A stretch of DNA of 33,485 nucleotides from Clostridiales bacterium (GCA_021203325.1 JAJQBL010000083.1:1-33485); one strand, 5' to 3'. Positions 10,830-17,927 are shown, counted from the stretch's first letter. The notes: generated by a model not told the origin, from the sequence alone. Numbers and translations: made by a program.

Positions 10830-11075
10830 CCCCTCAGTCAGCCTCACTGACAGCAATCCTTTCAGGGCAATGTTATTAACTTAAGGGAGCGCACCCTCCA
10901 CCGGCTGCCGCCGGTCCCCCTCCCCTTTCAGGTGAGGAAAAAGGTTGTTGTAACCGCTATGTCATTGGCTCCCATGAAAGGGTAGGGAGCGCAGCGGAAA
11001 TGCCGCCTGACGGCGGAGCTGTCGGCGTAGCCGACTGAGGGGTGGAAGCGCCGGAAATGCCGCTTGACGGCGGAG
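10830..11075. repeat. composite intergenic element with inverted hairpin units
   Basis: A 25-bp unit at 11018-11042 (GCTGTCGGCGTAGCCGACTG...) recurs in inverted orientation at 10830-10854. About 20 of 25 bases match, with stem-preserving changes (GTCAG/CTGAC against GTCGGC/GCCGAC). Within it, 10991-11018 and 11048-11075 are direct repeats around GGAAATGCCGC-TGACGGCGGAG. The conserved block at 10866-10885 lies inside. No gene is seen in this stretch, which fills most of the roughly 550 bases between the HMA gene and queT. It resembles repeat families of gut Clostridia and is probably non-coding. Confidence 0.6.
10866..10885 (+). repeat. 20-bp conserved block, copy 2 of 3
   Basis: GGCAATGTTATTAACTTAAG matches 8046-8065 and 31735-31754. 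Relative to them it differs only at positions silent in a Gly-Asn-Val-Ile-Asn-Leu-Arg reading. Confidence 0.7.
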
Positions 11076-11159
11076 GGCGGCGGCAGCCGGTGGAGGGGTT
11101 TCTATGCAAAGCGAATTTCAAAATTGATTTCCGTGGCAAAAAATACCGCAAACGGACAC

Positions 11160-11194
11160 AAAAAAAGCGGCTCCGCTTCCACAGGCGGAGCCGC
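11160..11194 (-). terminator. intrinsic terminator of queT
   Basis: A perfect 10-bp stem GCGGCTCCGC / GCGGAGCCGC with an 8-base loop is followed on the minus strand by seven T residues, 20 bases beyond the queT stop codon. Confidence 0.92.
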
Positions 11195-11213
11195 ATACAA
11201 TTGATAAAGAGCG

Positions 11214-11753
11214 TTACGTCCGCTCCGGCGGGGACACCAGTTCCCGCCGTTCCTCCGGCATCCGCTCCCACAGGGGGGTGATGCGGGGGAGACAGCGCAG
11301 CAGCAGGGTGCCCAGGACGCAGCAGCAGATCAGCTCCCCCAATCCCACGGTGAAGCCGTTCCACAGCCAGGCGGCCCCGAAGCCCGGGCCGAAGCCGGTC
11401 TCAAACCAGGCGATCTCCGCCCCCACGATGACCATGTTGCACACCACCGGCGGCAGGGGGGCCAGGGCGCGGTGGTGGAGCCGGGACGTCCACAGGGCGG
11501 CCAGCAGGGTGGCCAGGGTGCCGAAGACCCAGTCCAGCACATAGGGGGAGCCAAGGAGATTGGCGATAAAGCAGCCCACCGCCAGCCCCGGAATGGCCTC
11601 CGGGAAGAAGAAGGGCAGCACAGTCAGGGCCTCGGCAAAACGCACCTGCACCGGGCCGTAGGACAGCATGGGCAGGCACAGGGTCAGCACGGCGTACAGC
11701 GCGGCGATGACGGCGGCGAAGCAAAGCTTTTGGGTCATGGTTCTTCTGTTCAT
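11214..11753 (-). CDS. queT: QueT-family queuosine-precursor transporter component
   Basis: This is a 179-residue integral membrane protein of the QueT family (PF06177), the substrate-binding S component of an energy-coupling factor transporter for a queuosine precursor. Family features are an N-terminal helix after MTQKLCFAAVIAALYAVLT, then SYGPVQVRFAEALTVLPFFFPEAIPGLAVGCFIANLL and SPYVLDWVFGTLATLLAALWT. The start at 11753 (MNRRT) is preferred to 11792 because GGAGG sits 10 bases upstream. No ECF ATPase or T component is nearby, so it presumably shares a housekeeping module encoded elsewhere. The leader upstream can form hairpins and may be regulatory. Confidence 0.9.
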   Translation of the reverse strand: MNRRTMTQKLCFAAVIAALYAVLTLCLPMLSYGPVQVRFAEALTVLPFFFPEAIPGLAVGCFIANLLGSPYVLDWVFGTLATLLAALWTSRLHHRALAPLPPVVCNMVIVGAEIAWFETGFGPGFGAAWLWNGFTVGLGELICCCVLGTLLLRCLPRITPLWERMPEERRELVSPPERT

Positions 11754-11810
11754 CAGGGAAATACCTCCATTTTCGTATTTAGAGTACAGCACAGAGAAGA
11801 AGCTGCACAG

Positions 11811-11854
11811 CTGCGGAGTTTGTCCGCAGGTTGGACCGGGTGTGGAAACCAGTC
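11811..11854 (-). promoter_or_regulatory. structured 5' leader of queT, class unassigned
   Basis: Read on the minus strand, two consecutive hairpins form. GACTGG / CCGGTC encloses TTTCCACAC, and CTGCGGA / TCCGCAG encloses a 5-base loop. The GGTT...ACACCC pattern recalls preQ1 class I aptamers, and queT genes are often preQ1-controlled. However, the A-rich tail of class I is missing, so no class is assigned. Confidence 0.35.
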
Positions 11855-11861
11855 AAGAGGC

Positions 11862-11890
11862 AGTGTACCATAAAAAACCGGTCGTGTACA
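11862..11890 (-). promoter_or_regulatory. candidate queT promoter
   Basis: On the minus strand TGTACA (11890-11885) and TACACT (11867-11862) are 17 bases apart, giving a leader of about 100 bases before the queT start. The -35 box is a weak match. Confidence 0.4.
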
Positions 11891-11918
11891 GAAATTTTTC
11901 GAAAAAACCGAAAAAAAC

Positions 11919-11950
11919 CTTGACTGTCAAGCGGCTTTATGGTTTATGAT
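11919..11950 (+). promoter_or_regulatory. promoter of the MerR-RDD gene with 19-bp spacer
   Basis: TTGACT (11920-11925) and TATGAT (11945-11950) are separated by 19 bases, the over-long spacing typical of promoters that MerR regulators activate by twisting. The -35 box is embedded in a perfect dyad CTTGAC-T-GTCAAG (11919-11931). AACC and GGTT flank the spacer symmetrically. Autoregulation is inferred. Confidence 0.65.
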
Positions 11951-12000
11951 GAAGACGGAAAACAAAGAGAAAACAGGAATCAAGGAAAGGGGGAGTTCCC

Positions 12001-13464
12001 ATGACGGTGAAGGAAGTGGAGGCCCTGTCGGGTATGCCACGGGCCAACATCCGGTTTTATGAGGCGGAGGGGCTGCTGACCCCGGCCCGGAACGCCAACG
12101 GCTATCGGGATTATTCCGAGGAGGACGTGGCGGTGTTGCAGCGCATCCGGCTGCTCCGGCTGCTGGATTTGCCCATCGAGGACATCAAGGCCCTGCAAAG
12201 CGGCGCGCTGGAGCTGAGCGACGCCCTGGCCCACCGGCTCGCCGCCCTGGAGCGGGAGGAGGCCCAGGCCACCCGTGCCCAGGCGGTGTGCCGCACCATA
12301 CAGAGCGACCGGGCAAGCTACGCCACCCTGGATGCCGGGCGGTACCTGCTCCAGCTGGAGCAGCCGCAGCTGTCCGCCGCCGTCAGCACGCCGCCTACGC
12401 CGCCCCTGCCCGCCCCGCCCAGGGAGGACACCGTCCCCAAGGTGACGGCCCCCTGGCGGCGGTACTTCGCCCGGGCCTTTGACCTGTCGCTGTACCTGGC
12501 GCTGTGGTGGTGCTTCCTGGCCCTGGGGTTCCGGGTCAACATGGTGCAGCGGAATGCCGGTGTGCTGGATACGGTGGTCGCCCTGCTCCTGATGCTGGCG
12601 CTGGAGCCGCTGATGCTCCACTTCTGGGGTACCACCCCCGGAAAGTGGCTGCTGGGGCTGAGGGTGACGGACGAGGAGGGCCGGAAGCTCTCCTACTCCG
12701 CGGCGCTGGAGCGCAGCCGGACGGTGCTGTGGCGGGGGTACGGCCTGTACATCCCCGTTTACAGCTGGTACCGCCTGTGGCAGAGCTACAAGGACTGCCA
12801 GGCCGGGGACACCCTGGCCTGGGAGTATGACAGCCAGCTGACCCTCCGGGAGAGCCGGACGCCCCTCCGGGTGACGGGGATGCTGGCAGGCTCCGGCGTC
12901 CTGGTGGGGGCAATGGTGCTGTCGGCGCTCCTGGCGGCCGTGCCCAGGTACACCGGCGACCTGACGGTGGCCCAGTTCGCCGCCAACTTTAACCAGATGG
13001 CGGACTACTACGGCTATGACAATCTGGATGAGCTGGACGAGGACGGCCGGTGGGCGGACGCTTCCGGGGATGTCATGATCCTGGAAGGGCTGCTGGAATC
13101 CCCCCAGCCGGAGTTCGTCTACACCGTGGAGGACGGCGTCCTCACCGGGGTCTCCTTCGCTTACACCGTGGAGGACGGCGGAACCCAGGTGATGCCGCCG
13201 GAGCGGACGGTGGCGGTGCTGGCCTTCGTGGGGGCGCAAAAGCCCGACCCCCTGAACCAGGGGGCGCTGGACAGCCTGGTGAACTTTCTGGAGGACAGCC
13301 CCTTCGCCTCCTTTACCGACACGGTTTTTGGGGTGGAGGTATCCGTCCAGGCGGAGTGGGACGGCTATCTGGGGGACGGCACCTGGAACGATGTGACGGT
13401 GCTGTGGCCGGACGAGAGCGAGGAGCGGTACCTGTCCGTCTCCTTCTCCATGACGGTGACATAG
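12001..13464 (+). CDS. MerR-type regulator fused to an RDD transmembrane domain
   Basis: This 487-residue fusion begins with a MerR winged helix-turn-helix (about 1-70: TVKEVEALSGMPRANIRFYEAEGLLTPAR, GYRDYSEEDVAVLQRI). A helical, charged linker (70-120) and a Pro-rich segment (130-142) follow, then an RDD domain (about 152-280) opened by RRYFARAFDLSLY with the conserved Arg...Asp. Membrane segments lie at about 162-178, 188-208 and possibly 240-256. A further one at 292-314 leads to a C-terminal region of about 170 residues that should be outside the cell if the DNA-binding end is inside. GGAAAGGGGG precedes ATG 12001. The arrangement suggests a membrane-tethered one-component regulator. The signal and targets are unknown; its own 19-bp-spaced promoter is the obvious candidate. 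Confidence 0.85.
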   Translation: MTVKEVEALSGMPRANIRFYEAEGLLTPARNANGYRDYSEEDVAVLQRIRLLRLLDLPIEDIKALQSGALELSDALAHRLAALEREEAQATRAQAVCRTIQSDRASYATLDAGRYLLQLEQPQLSAAVSTPPTPPLPAPPREDTVPKVTAPWRRYFARAFDLSLYLALWWCFLALGFRVNMVQRNAGVLDTVVALLLMLALEPLMLHFWGTTPGKWLLGLRVTDEEGRKLSYSAALERSRTVLWRGYGLYIPVYSWYRLWQSYKDCQAGDTLAWEYDSQLTLRESRTPLRVTGMLAGSGVLVGAMVLSALLAAVPRYTGDLTVAQFAANFNQMADYYGYDNLDELDEDGRWADASGDVMILEGLLESPQPEFVYTVEDGVLTGVSFAYTVEDGGTQVMPPERTVAVLAFVGAQKPDPLNQGALDSLVNFLEDSPFASFTDTVFGVEVSVQAEWDGYLGDGTWNDVTVLWPDESEERYLSVSFSMTVT

Positions 13465-13480
13465 GAAATTGCTGAACGCA

Positions 13481-13517
13481 CAGCGCCCCGGCGCGGCAAT
13501 GCCGCGCCGGGGCGCTG
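13481..13517. terminator. GC-rich hairpin between convergent genes
   Basis: A perfect 17-bp stem CAGCGCCCCGGCGCGGC / GCCGCGCCGGGGCGCTG has an AAT loop, between the MerR-RDD gene and the PepSY gene. The T tract is poor on either side, but placement and strength support a shared terminator. Confidence 0.7.
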
Positions 13518-13529
13518 CTCTGATTCCGT

Positions 13530-14465
13530 TCAGTGGGATTCCACATATTGTTCCAGAATGGTGCCGTCCTCCAGGTCGATGAGGTAGACATATTCCGTGT
13601 CCCTCACCCCGAACTCCACGCACCAGGCATAGGGGGCGTCGTGCCTCCACTCCACATAGGAGTGGAGGTATTTGGTATCGCCTTCGGCAAGCCCCGCTTT
13701 CTCCAGGGCGATGGACTCCGCCTGACCGGCGGTGACGGCGGCGTTCACGGTCTGGCCGGTGCTGTCCGTCCCGCCGCTGGCAGCGTCGGCGGCGGCGCTC
13801 CCCTGCACGTCCCACTCGTATTCCAGAATGACGCCGGTTTCACGGGAAATCTCGTATTCATATTCCCCGTTGGCGGTGGTGAACTCCAGCTCATAGACCC
13901 CGTCGTCCAGCTTCTCCTTCTCAAAGGAGGCGGCGTCAGCCTCCACCCCGGCGTGGCTCAGGGCCAGGGCTTTGGCGCTGTCCAGGCTGTCCGGGGCGGT
14001 GCCGGTGGTCACGTTCTTCCCCTGCACCTCCCATTGATAGGACAGAATCTCACCGCTGTCTGCGGAAAGCTCGTACTCGTACTGCCCGTCGGCGGTGGTG
14101 AACTCAACTTCATAGGCCGTGCCGTCCCGGTGGAGCCGGGCCTCGGTGAAGGAGGCGGAGGCGGCCTCCACCCCGGCGTGGGTCAGGGCGGTGATCTTCA
14201 CATCCTCCAGCGTCACCTCGGCGGCGGATTCCGTGGCTGCGTCCTCCGGCGTTTCCTCTGCGGCGGCGCTGTCGGATTCCGCCGGAGCCGCGGATTCCAT
14301 GGTGACATCCTCCAGCGTCACATCGGAGCCGGAGGCCTCCGCCCCGGCAGCGCTGGCGGAAGCGGCACCCTCTGCGGCTGTGCCGGCGCCGCTCTCGGCG
14401 CCGCAGCCGGTCAGCAGGAACAGCAGGAGCAGCAGCAGCGCCCCACAGTTTTTCCGTTTCATCAT
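13530..14465 (-). CDS. PepSY-repeat lipoprotein
   Basis: This is a predicted surface lipoprotein of 311 residues. The signal peptide MMKRKNCGALLLLLLFLLTGC ends in lipobox LTGC with Cys21 as the lipidation site. An Ala/Ser/Glu-rich spacer (22-90) follows, then two clear PepSY units (about 92-155 and 165-230). Each has HAGVEA...SF and YEVEFTTADGQYEYEL or YELEFTTANGEYEYEI, with a Gly-Ile/Glu-Ile-Leu strand. A third, divergent unit lies near the C-terminus (TAGQAESIALEKAGL...EDGTILEQY). PepSY domains are proposed to bind or inhibit secreted peptidases, which is not proven for this protein. The start is ATG 14465 or 14462, right after AAAGGAAAGG. A strong promoter and a leader terminator lie upstream. 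Confidence 0.9.
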   Translation of the reverse strand: MMKRKNCGALLLLLLFLLTGCGAESGAGTAAEGAASASAAGAEASGSDVTLEDVTMESAAPAESDSAAAEETPEDAATESAAEVTLEDVKITALTHAGVEAASASFTEARLHRDGTAYEVEFTTADGQYEYELSADSGEILSYQWEVQGKNVTTGTAPDSLDSAKALALSHAGVEADAASFEKEKLDDGVYELEFTTANGEYEYEISRETGVILEYEWDVQGSAAADAASGGTDSTGQTVNAAVTAGQAESIALEKAGLAEGDTKYLHSYVEWRHDAPYAWCVEFGVRDTEYVYLIDLEDGTILEQYVESH

Positions 14466-14504
14466 AAAAACCTTTCCTTTCGTTGTGACAGCCCCCGCCG
14501 GACG

Positions 14505-14547
14505 AAAAAAGCGCAAATCCAACACTGAAAAGTGCCTGGATTTACGC
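14505..14547 (-). terminator. intrinsic terminator inside the PepSY leader
   Basis: On the minus strand an 11-bp stem GCGTAAATCCA / TGGATTTGCGC (one U-G pair), with an inner CACT/AGTG pairing, is followed by TTTTTT. It lies between the promoter at 14597-14625 and the PepSY start codon at 14465, so transcription must read through it to express the gene. It implies attenuation or a short RNA of about 85 bases. Confidence 0.7.
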
Positions 14548-14596
14548 AGCTTCCTGCAACGCAGCGGGGGAACCGTATGTATGCTGATACGGGTTC

Positions 14597-14625
14597 AGCA
14601 TAACAGAAAAGGGGGCAGCTGTCAA
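14597..14625 (-). promoter_or_regulatory. strong sigma-A promoter of the PepSY leader
   Basis: On the minus strand a perfect TTGACA (14625-14620) and TATGCT (14602-14597) are separated by exactly 17 bases. The predicted leader to the PepSY start is about 125 bases. Confidence 0.85.
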
Positions 14626-14649
14626 CCGGCAACCTGTGCGGCAACAAAA

Positions 14650-14679
14650 GCAGCCCTTCGGACGCGTCCGAAGGGCTGC
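14650..14679 (-). terminator. intrinsic terminator of kdgK
   Basis: A 30-bp perfect palindrome (GCAGCCCTTCGGACG and its complement) is followed on the minus strand by TTTTGTTG, 44 bases beyond the kdgK stop codon. Confidence 0.85.
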
Positions 14680-14723
14680 CAATACGTATGAAGGTTCGTC
14701 CGCCTGGGCGGACACGGGGGTGC

Positions 14724-15752
14724 TTACCGCTGGATACGGCCGGAGCCGTCGCCGCCGGCCAGCTTCTCCACCTCGGAGACGGAGACCATGTTGTAGTCGC
14801 CCTCGATGGTGTGCTTCAGCGCGGAGGCCGCCACGGCGAACTCCACCGCAGCCTGGGTGTCCTTGCCATTCAGCAGGGCATAGATCAGGCCGCCGCCAAA
14901 GCTGTCGCCGCCGCCCACGCGGTCCACGATGCGCAGCTCATACTTCTTGCTGAAGCAGTACTCACCGGAGGCCACATCGTAGAGCATGGCGCTCCATCCG
15001 TTGTCGGAGGCGCTGTGGGACTCCCGCAGGGTGATGGCCACCTTCTCAAAGCCGAACTTGTCCGCCAGCTGCTTGGCCACGGACTTGTAGCCCTCGTGGT
15101 TCAGGGTGCCGCCGTAGATGTCGGTGGCCTCAGCCTCGATGCCGAACACGTCCTTGGCGTCCTCCTCGTTGGAGATGCACACGTCCACATACTGGCACAG
15201 GTCGGTCATGGCTTCCCGGGCTTCGGCACGGGTCCACAGTTTGCCGCGGTAGTTCAGGTCGCAGGAGATCTTCACGCCCTTGGCCTTGGCAGCCTTGCAG
15301 GCGTCCTTGCAGATTTCCACCACGTTGGGGCCCAGGGCCGGGGTGATGCCGGTGAAGTGGAACCAGTCGGCCCCCTCAAAAATCTTGTCCCAATCGAAGT
15401 CGGCGGGCTGGGCCAGCTGGATGGCGCTGTTGGCCCGGTCATAAATGCAGACGCTGCCCCGCTGGGAGGCGCCCTTCTCGTTGTAATAGATACCCACACG
15501 GTCGCCGCCCCGGACGATCATGCTGGTGTCCACACCGTAGCGGCGGAGGCTGTTGATGGCGGCCTGGCCGATGGCGTGGGCGGGGAGCTTGGTGACAAAG
15601 GCGGCATCCAGCCCGTAGTTGGCCAGAGAGACGGCCACGTTGGCTTCGCCGCCGCCGAAGGTGAACTCCAGATTGCTGGCCTGGACGAAACGCTCATAGT
15701 TGTAGGGCTGGAGGCGGACCATCAGTTCGCCGAAGGTGATGACTTTACCCAT
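14724..15752 (-). CDS. kdgK: 2-keto-3-deoxygluconate kinase (PfkB family)
   Basis: KdgK phosphorylates 2-keto-3-deoxygluconate to KDPG with ATP in the cytoplasm. This 342-residue protein has the PfkB N-terminal GGGEANVAVSLANYG and the C-terminal signature DRVGGGDSFGGG, with catalytic Asp283. The first part of that signature is GGGD where many relatives have GAGD. The start at 15752 (MGKVITFGE) is preferred to 15758 because GGAG is 9 bases from it but only 3 from the earlier ATG. It is divergent from the uidA operon, which encodes every other step of glucuronate breakdown except this one, so the KDG kinase assignment is supported by context as well as sequence. Confidence 0.92.
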   Translation of the reverse strand: MGKVITFGELMVRLQPYNYERFVQASNLEFTFGGGEANVAVSLANYGLDAAFVTKLPAHAIGQAAINSLRRYGVDTSMIVRGGDRVGIYYNEKGASQRGSVCIYDRANSAIQLAQPADFDWDKIFEGADWFHFTGITPALGPNVVEICKDACKAAKAKGVKISCDLNYRGKLWTRAEAREAMTDLCQYVDVCISNEEDAKDVFGIEAEATDIYGGTLNHEGYKSVAKQLADKFGFEKVAITLRESHSASDNGWSAMLYDVASGEYCFSKKYELRIVDRVGGGDSFGGGLIYALLNGKDTQAAVEFAVAASALKHTIEGDYNMVSVSEVEKLAGGDGSGRIQR

Positions 15753-15848
15753 AATCATGTGCTCCTTTTTCTACAAAGATTTCAAATGGCCCCCTGCTGC
15801 GGCGCAGCCTTCGCGGTGCGGCAGCCCGCCATTCCGATTCAATTTACT

Positions 15849-15876
15849 ATTTTACACAATCTTTTGCAAAAATCAA
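15849..15876 (-). promoter_or_regulatory. candidate kdgK promoter
   Basis: On the minus strand TTGATT (15876-15871) and TAAAAT (15854-15849) are spaced by 16 bases, about 95 bases before the kdgK start. The palindrome TTTTGCAAAA (15862-15871) lies in the spacer and touches the -35 box, so a repressor there would block the promoter. Confidence 0.6.
15862..15871. promoter_or_regulatory. operator-like palindrome at the kdgK promoter
   Basis: TTTTGCAAAA is a perfect 10-bp palindrome. It resembles the palindrome at 15921-15936 over the uidA promoter, with the same TTTTG and CAAAA half-sites but a spacing of 0 instead of 2. A shared regulator is inferred but not identified. Confidence 0.4.
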
Positions 15877-15920
15877 GGGGGATATCACAATTATCCAATT
15901 ATTTCATAAAATCGTCCTAG

Positions 15921-15936
15921 ATTTTTGAGCAAAAAT
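15921..15936. promoter_or_regulatory. operator-like palindrome at the uidA promoter
   Basis: ATTTTTG-AG-CAAAAAT has perfect 7-base arms and covers the -35 box of the uidA operon promoter, a typical repressor position. Candidate regulators are the AraC protein just downstream of the operon, the ROK protein 11 kb away, or a factor outside the window. Confidence 0.5.
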
Positions 15937-15953
15937 ACGATAGAGTATATAAT
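15925..15953 (+). promoter_or_regulatory. sigma-A promoter of the glucuronide/glucuronate operon
   Basis: TTGAGC (15925-15930) and a perfect TATAAT (15948-15953) are exactly 17 bases apart. Transcription should begin near 15960, which rules against the track start of uidA at 15966 and supports the ATG at 15999. Confidence 0.85.
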
Positions 15954-15998
15954 GATAGGAATCTAATGCAAAAGTTTCATGCGAAAGCGAGGAAAAAA

Positions 15999-17822
15999 AT
16001 GATGAAAACATCCCTGTTATACCCCGTAAACTCCACTTCTCGTCGCTTTTCCAGCCTGGACGGTATGTGGCGCTTTCAGTTTGACCCGGAAAGCGCAGGC
16101 GTTGCAGCCAACTGGGCAGGCGGTCTGCCCGACTCCGTCACCATGCCCGTCCCCGCCAGCTTTTGCGACTTCTTTACCGATAAGGACAGCCGCGAATACA
16201 CCGGCGACTTCTGGTATGAGACGGATTTCTTTGTCCCCGGCGAGTGGCAGGGCTGCGAGCTGAACATCCGCTTCGGCAGCGTCACCCACCGCGCCCGGGT
16301 CTTTGTGAACGGCACTGAGGTGGTCAGCCATGAGGGCGGCTTCCTGCCCTTCCTGGCCCCCGTCACCGACGTGGTGAACTACAACGGCATGAACAAGCTG
16401 GTGGTTCTGGCCAACAATGAGCTGAATGAGTATATGCTCCCCGCAGGCACCACCGGCGTCCTGTCCAACGGCAAGAAGATGAGTGCCCCCTACTTTGACT
16501 TCTACAACTACGCCGGCATCCACCGCCCGGTGAAGCTGGTGGTCACCCCCAAAGAGAGCATCGTAGATTACACCGTCAGCTATCGGTTGGACGGAGCCGA
16601 TGCCTTTGTGGATTACACGGTGGAGACCAGCGGCAGTTCTCCCGTCGCCGTGGAGCTGTATGACGCCGAGGGCGCGAAGGTCGCCGAGAGCGCCGGGGCC
16701 GCCGGCACCCTGACGGTGAAGGACGCCCACCTGTGGAACGTCCACGCCTCCTACCTCTATAAAATCGTCATCCGCATCGTGGATGGAGACAAGGTCGTGG
16801 ATGAATACTATGAGAAGATCGGCATCCGCACCTTCGAGGTGAAGAACCAGCGGTTCCTCCTGAACGGCAAGAGCGTCTATCTCCGGGGCTTCGGCAAGCA
16901 CGAGGACGCCGATATCCGGGGCCGCGGCCTGGATCTGGCCACGGTGAAGCGGGACTTCGAGTGCATGAAGTGGATCGGCGCCAACTGCTTCCGCACCAGC
17001 CACTACCCCTATGCCGACGAGGTCTATCAGATGGCCGATGAGGAGGGCTTCCTCATCATCGACGAGGTGCCCGCCGTCGGCTTTATGGAGAGCACCATGA
17101 ACTTCCTGGCCGCCAACCAGGGCAACGGCAAGAAGGTGGGCTGGTTCGAGAAGGAGACCACCCCTCAGCTGCTGGTCAACCACAAGCAGGCCCTGCGGGA
17201 GATGATCACCCGGGACAAGAACCACGCCTGCGTGGTAGCCTGGAGCATCCTGAACGAGCCCCAGTGCACCAGCGAGGGCACCGAGGCCTACTTCAAGGAG
17301 GTCTTTGACTACGCCCATGAGCTGGACGTGCAGAAGCGCCCCCGCACCTATGCCATCGTCATGATGAGCCTGCCCAACACCAGCAAGGGCTGGCAGTTCA
17401 GCGACTTCCTCTCCCTGAACCGCTACTATGGCTGGTACGTCATGGGCGGCTATCAGATGTGCGACGCCGAGGTCGGTTTCCGCAAGGAGCTGGACGGCTG
17501 GCAGGCCATCGCCGGGGACCGGCCCCTGATCTTCACCGAGTACGGCGCGGACACCCTGCCCAGCGAGCATAAGCTCCCCTCCGTCATGTGGAGTCAGGAG
17601 TATCAGGATGAGTATCTGGAGATGAACCACCGGGTCTTTGACAGCTACGACTTCATCCAGGGTGAGCTGGTGTGGAACTTCGCGGACTTCCAGACCACCG
17701 AGGGCATCATGCGGGCCAACGGCAACAAGAAGGGCGTATTCACCCGTCAGCGTCAGCCCAAGGACGCCGCCTTCGTCTTCAAGGCACGGTGGGAGTCCCT
17801 GCCTCTGGACTATAAGGGCTGA
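15999..17822 (+). CDS. uidA: beta-glucuronidase (glycoside hydrolase family 2)
   Basis: This enzyme hydrolyses beta-D-glucuronides to glucuronate and an aglycone. Its 607 residues align by eye along the whole of E. coli GusA, from LDGMWRFQFD and EYTGDFWYE to SVTHRARVFVNG. The acid/base is Glu420 (WSILNEPQ) and the nucleophile Glu514 (IFTEYGADT). Asn576 and Lys578 of GNKKG form the NxK motif that recognises the glucuronate carboxylate. An insert after EVPAVGF (FMESTMNFLAANQGNGKKVGWF) corresponds to the active-site Loop 1 of enzymes known to act on small drug and xenobiotic glucuronides. ATG 15999 (or 16002) follows GCGAGGA. No signal peptide is seen, so it is cytoplasmic. It heads the operon with uxuA, uxuB, uxaC and kdgA. 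Confidence 0.95.
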   Translation: MMKTSLLYPVNSTSRRFSSLDGMWRFQFDPESAGVAANWAGGLPDSVTMPVPASFCDFFTDKDSREYTGDFWYETDFFVPGEWQGCELNIRFGSVTHRARVFVNGTEVVSHEGGFLPFLAPVTDVVNYNGMNKLVVLANNELNEYMLPAGTTGVLSNGKKMSAPYFDFYNYAGIHRPVKLVVTPKESIVDYTVSYRLDGADAFVDYTVETSGSSPVAVELYDAEGAKVAESAGAAGTLTVKDAHLWNVHASYLYKIVIRIVDGDKVVDEYYEKIGIRTFEVKNQRFLLNGKSVYLRGFGKHEDADIRGRGLDLATVKRDFECMKWIGANCFRTSHYPYADEVYQMADEEGFLIIDEVPAVGFMESTMNFLAANQGNGKKVGWFEKETTPQLLVNHKQALREMITRDKNHACVVAWSILNEPQCTSEGTEAYFKEVFDYAHELDVQKRPRTYAIVMMSLPNTSKGWQFSDFLSLNRYYGWYVMGGYQMCDAEVGFRKELDGWQAIAGDRPLIFTEYGADTLPSEHKLPSVMWSQEYQDEYLEMNHRVFDSYDFIQGELVWNFADFQTTEGIMRANGNKKGVFTRQRQPKDAAFVFKARWESLPLDYKG

Positions 17823-17893
17823 TCCGGGTCGGCGTACCCCCTCAGGGCGTGTCCCGTGACCCTTTCATAAGAATCGGTTTATCCGTTGGAGCT

Positions 17894-17927
17894 GCCGCAC
17901 TCTGGAGCCCTTGCTGCGGAGTGCGGC
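17894..17927 (+). other. intercistronic hairpin between uidA and uxuA
   Basis: GCCGCACTC / GAGTGCGGC form a perfect 9-bp stem with a 16-base loop in the 139-base gap. No T run follows, so it is more likely a message-stability or processing signal than a terminator. Confidence 0.55.

Noticed and set aside
11811-11854. Assigning the queT leader to preQ1 riboswitch class I
   Set aside because: The first stem-loop is similar, but the A-rich 3' tail needed for the pseudoknot is absent; kept only as an unassigned structured leader.
14542-14601. 19-codon ORF (MLNPYQHTYGSPAALQEAA) ahead of the PepSY leader terminator, considered as a leader peptide
   Set aside because: Its ATG lies inside the predicted -10 box, so it would not be on the transcript from that promoter; no ribosome site is seen.
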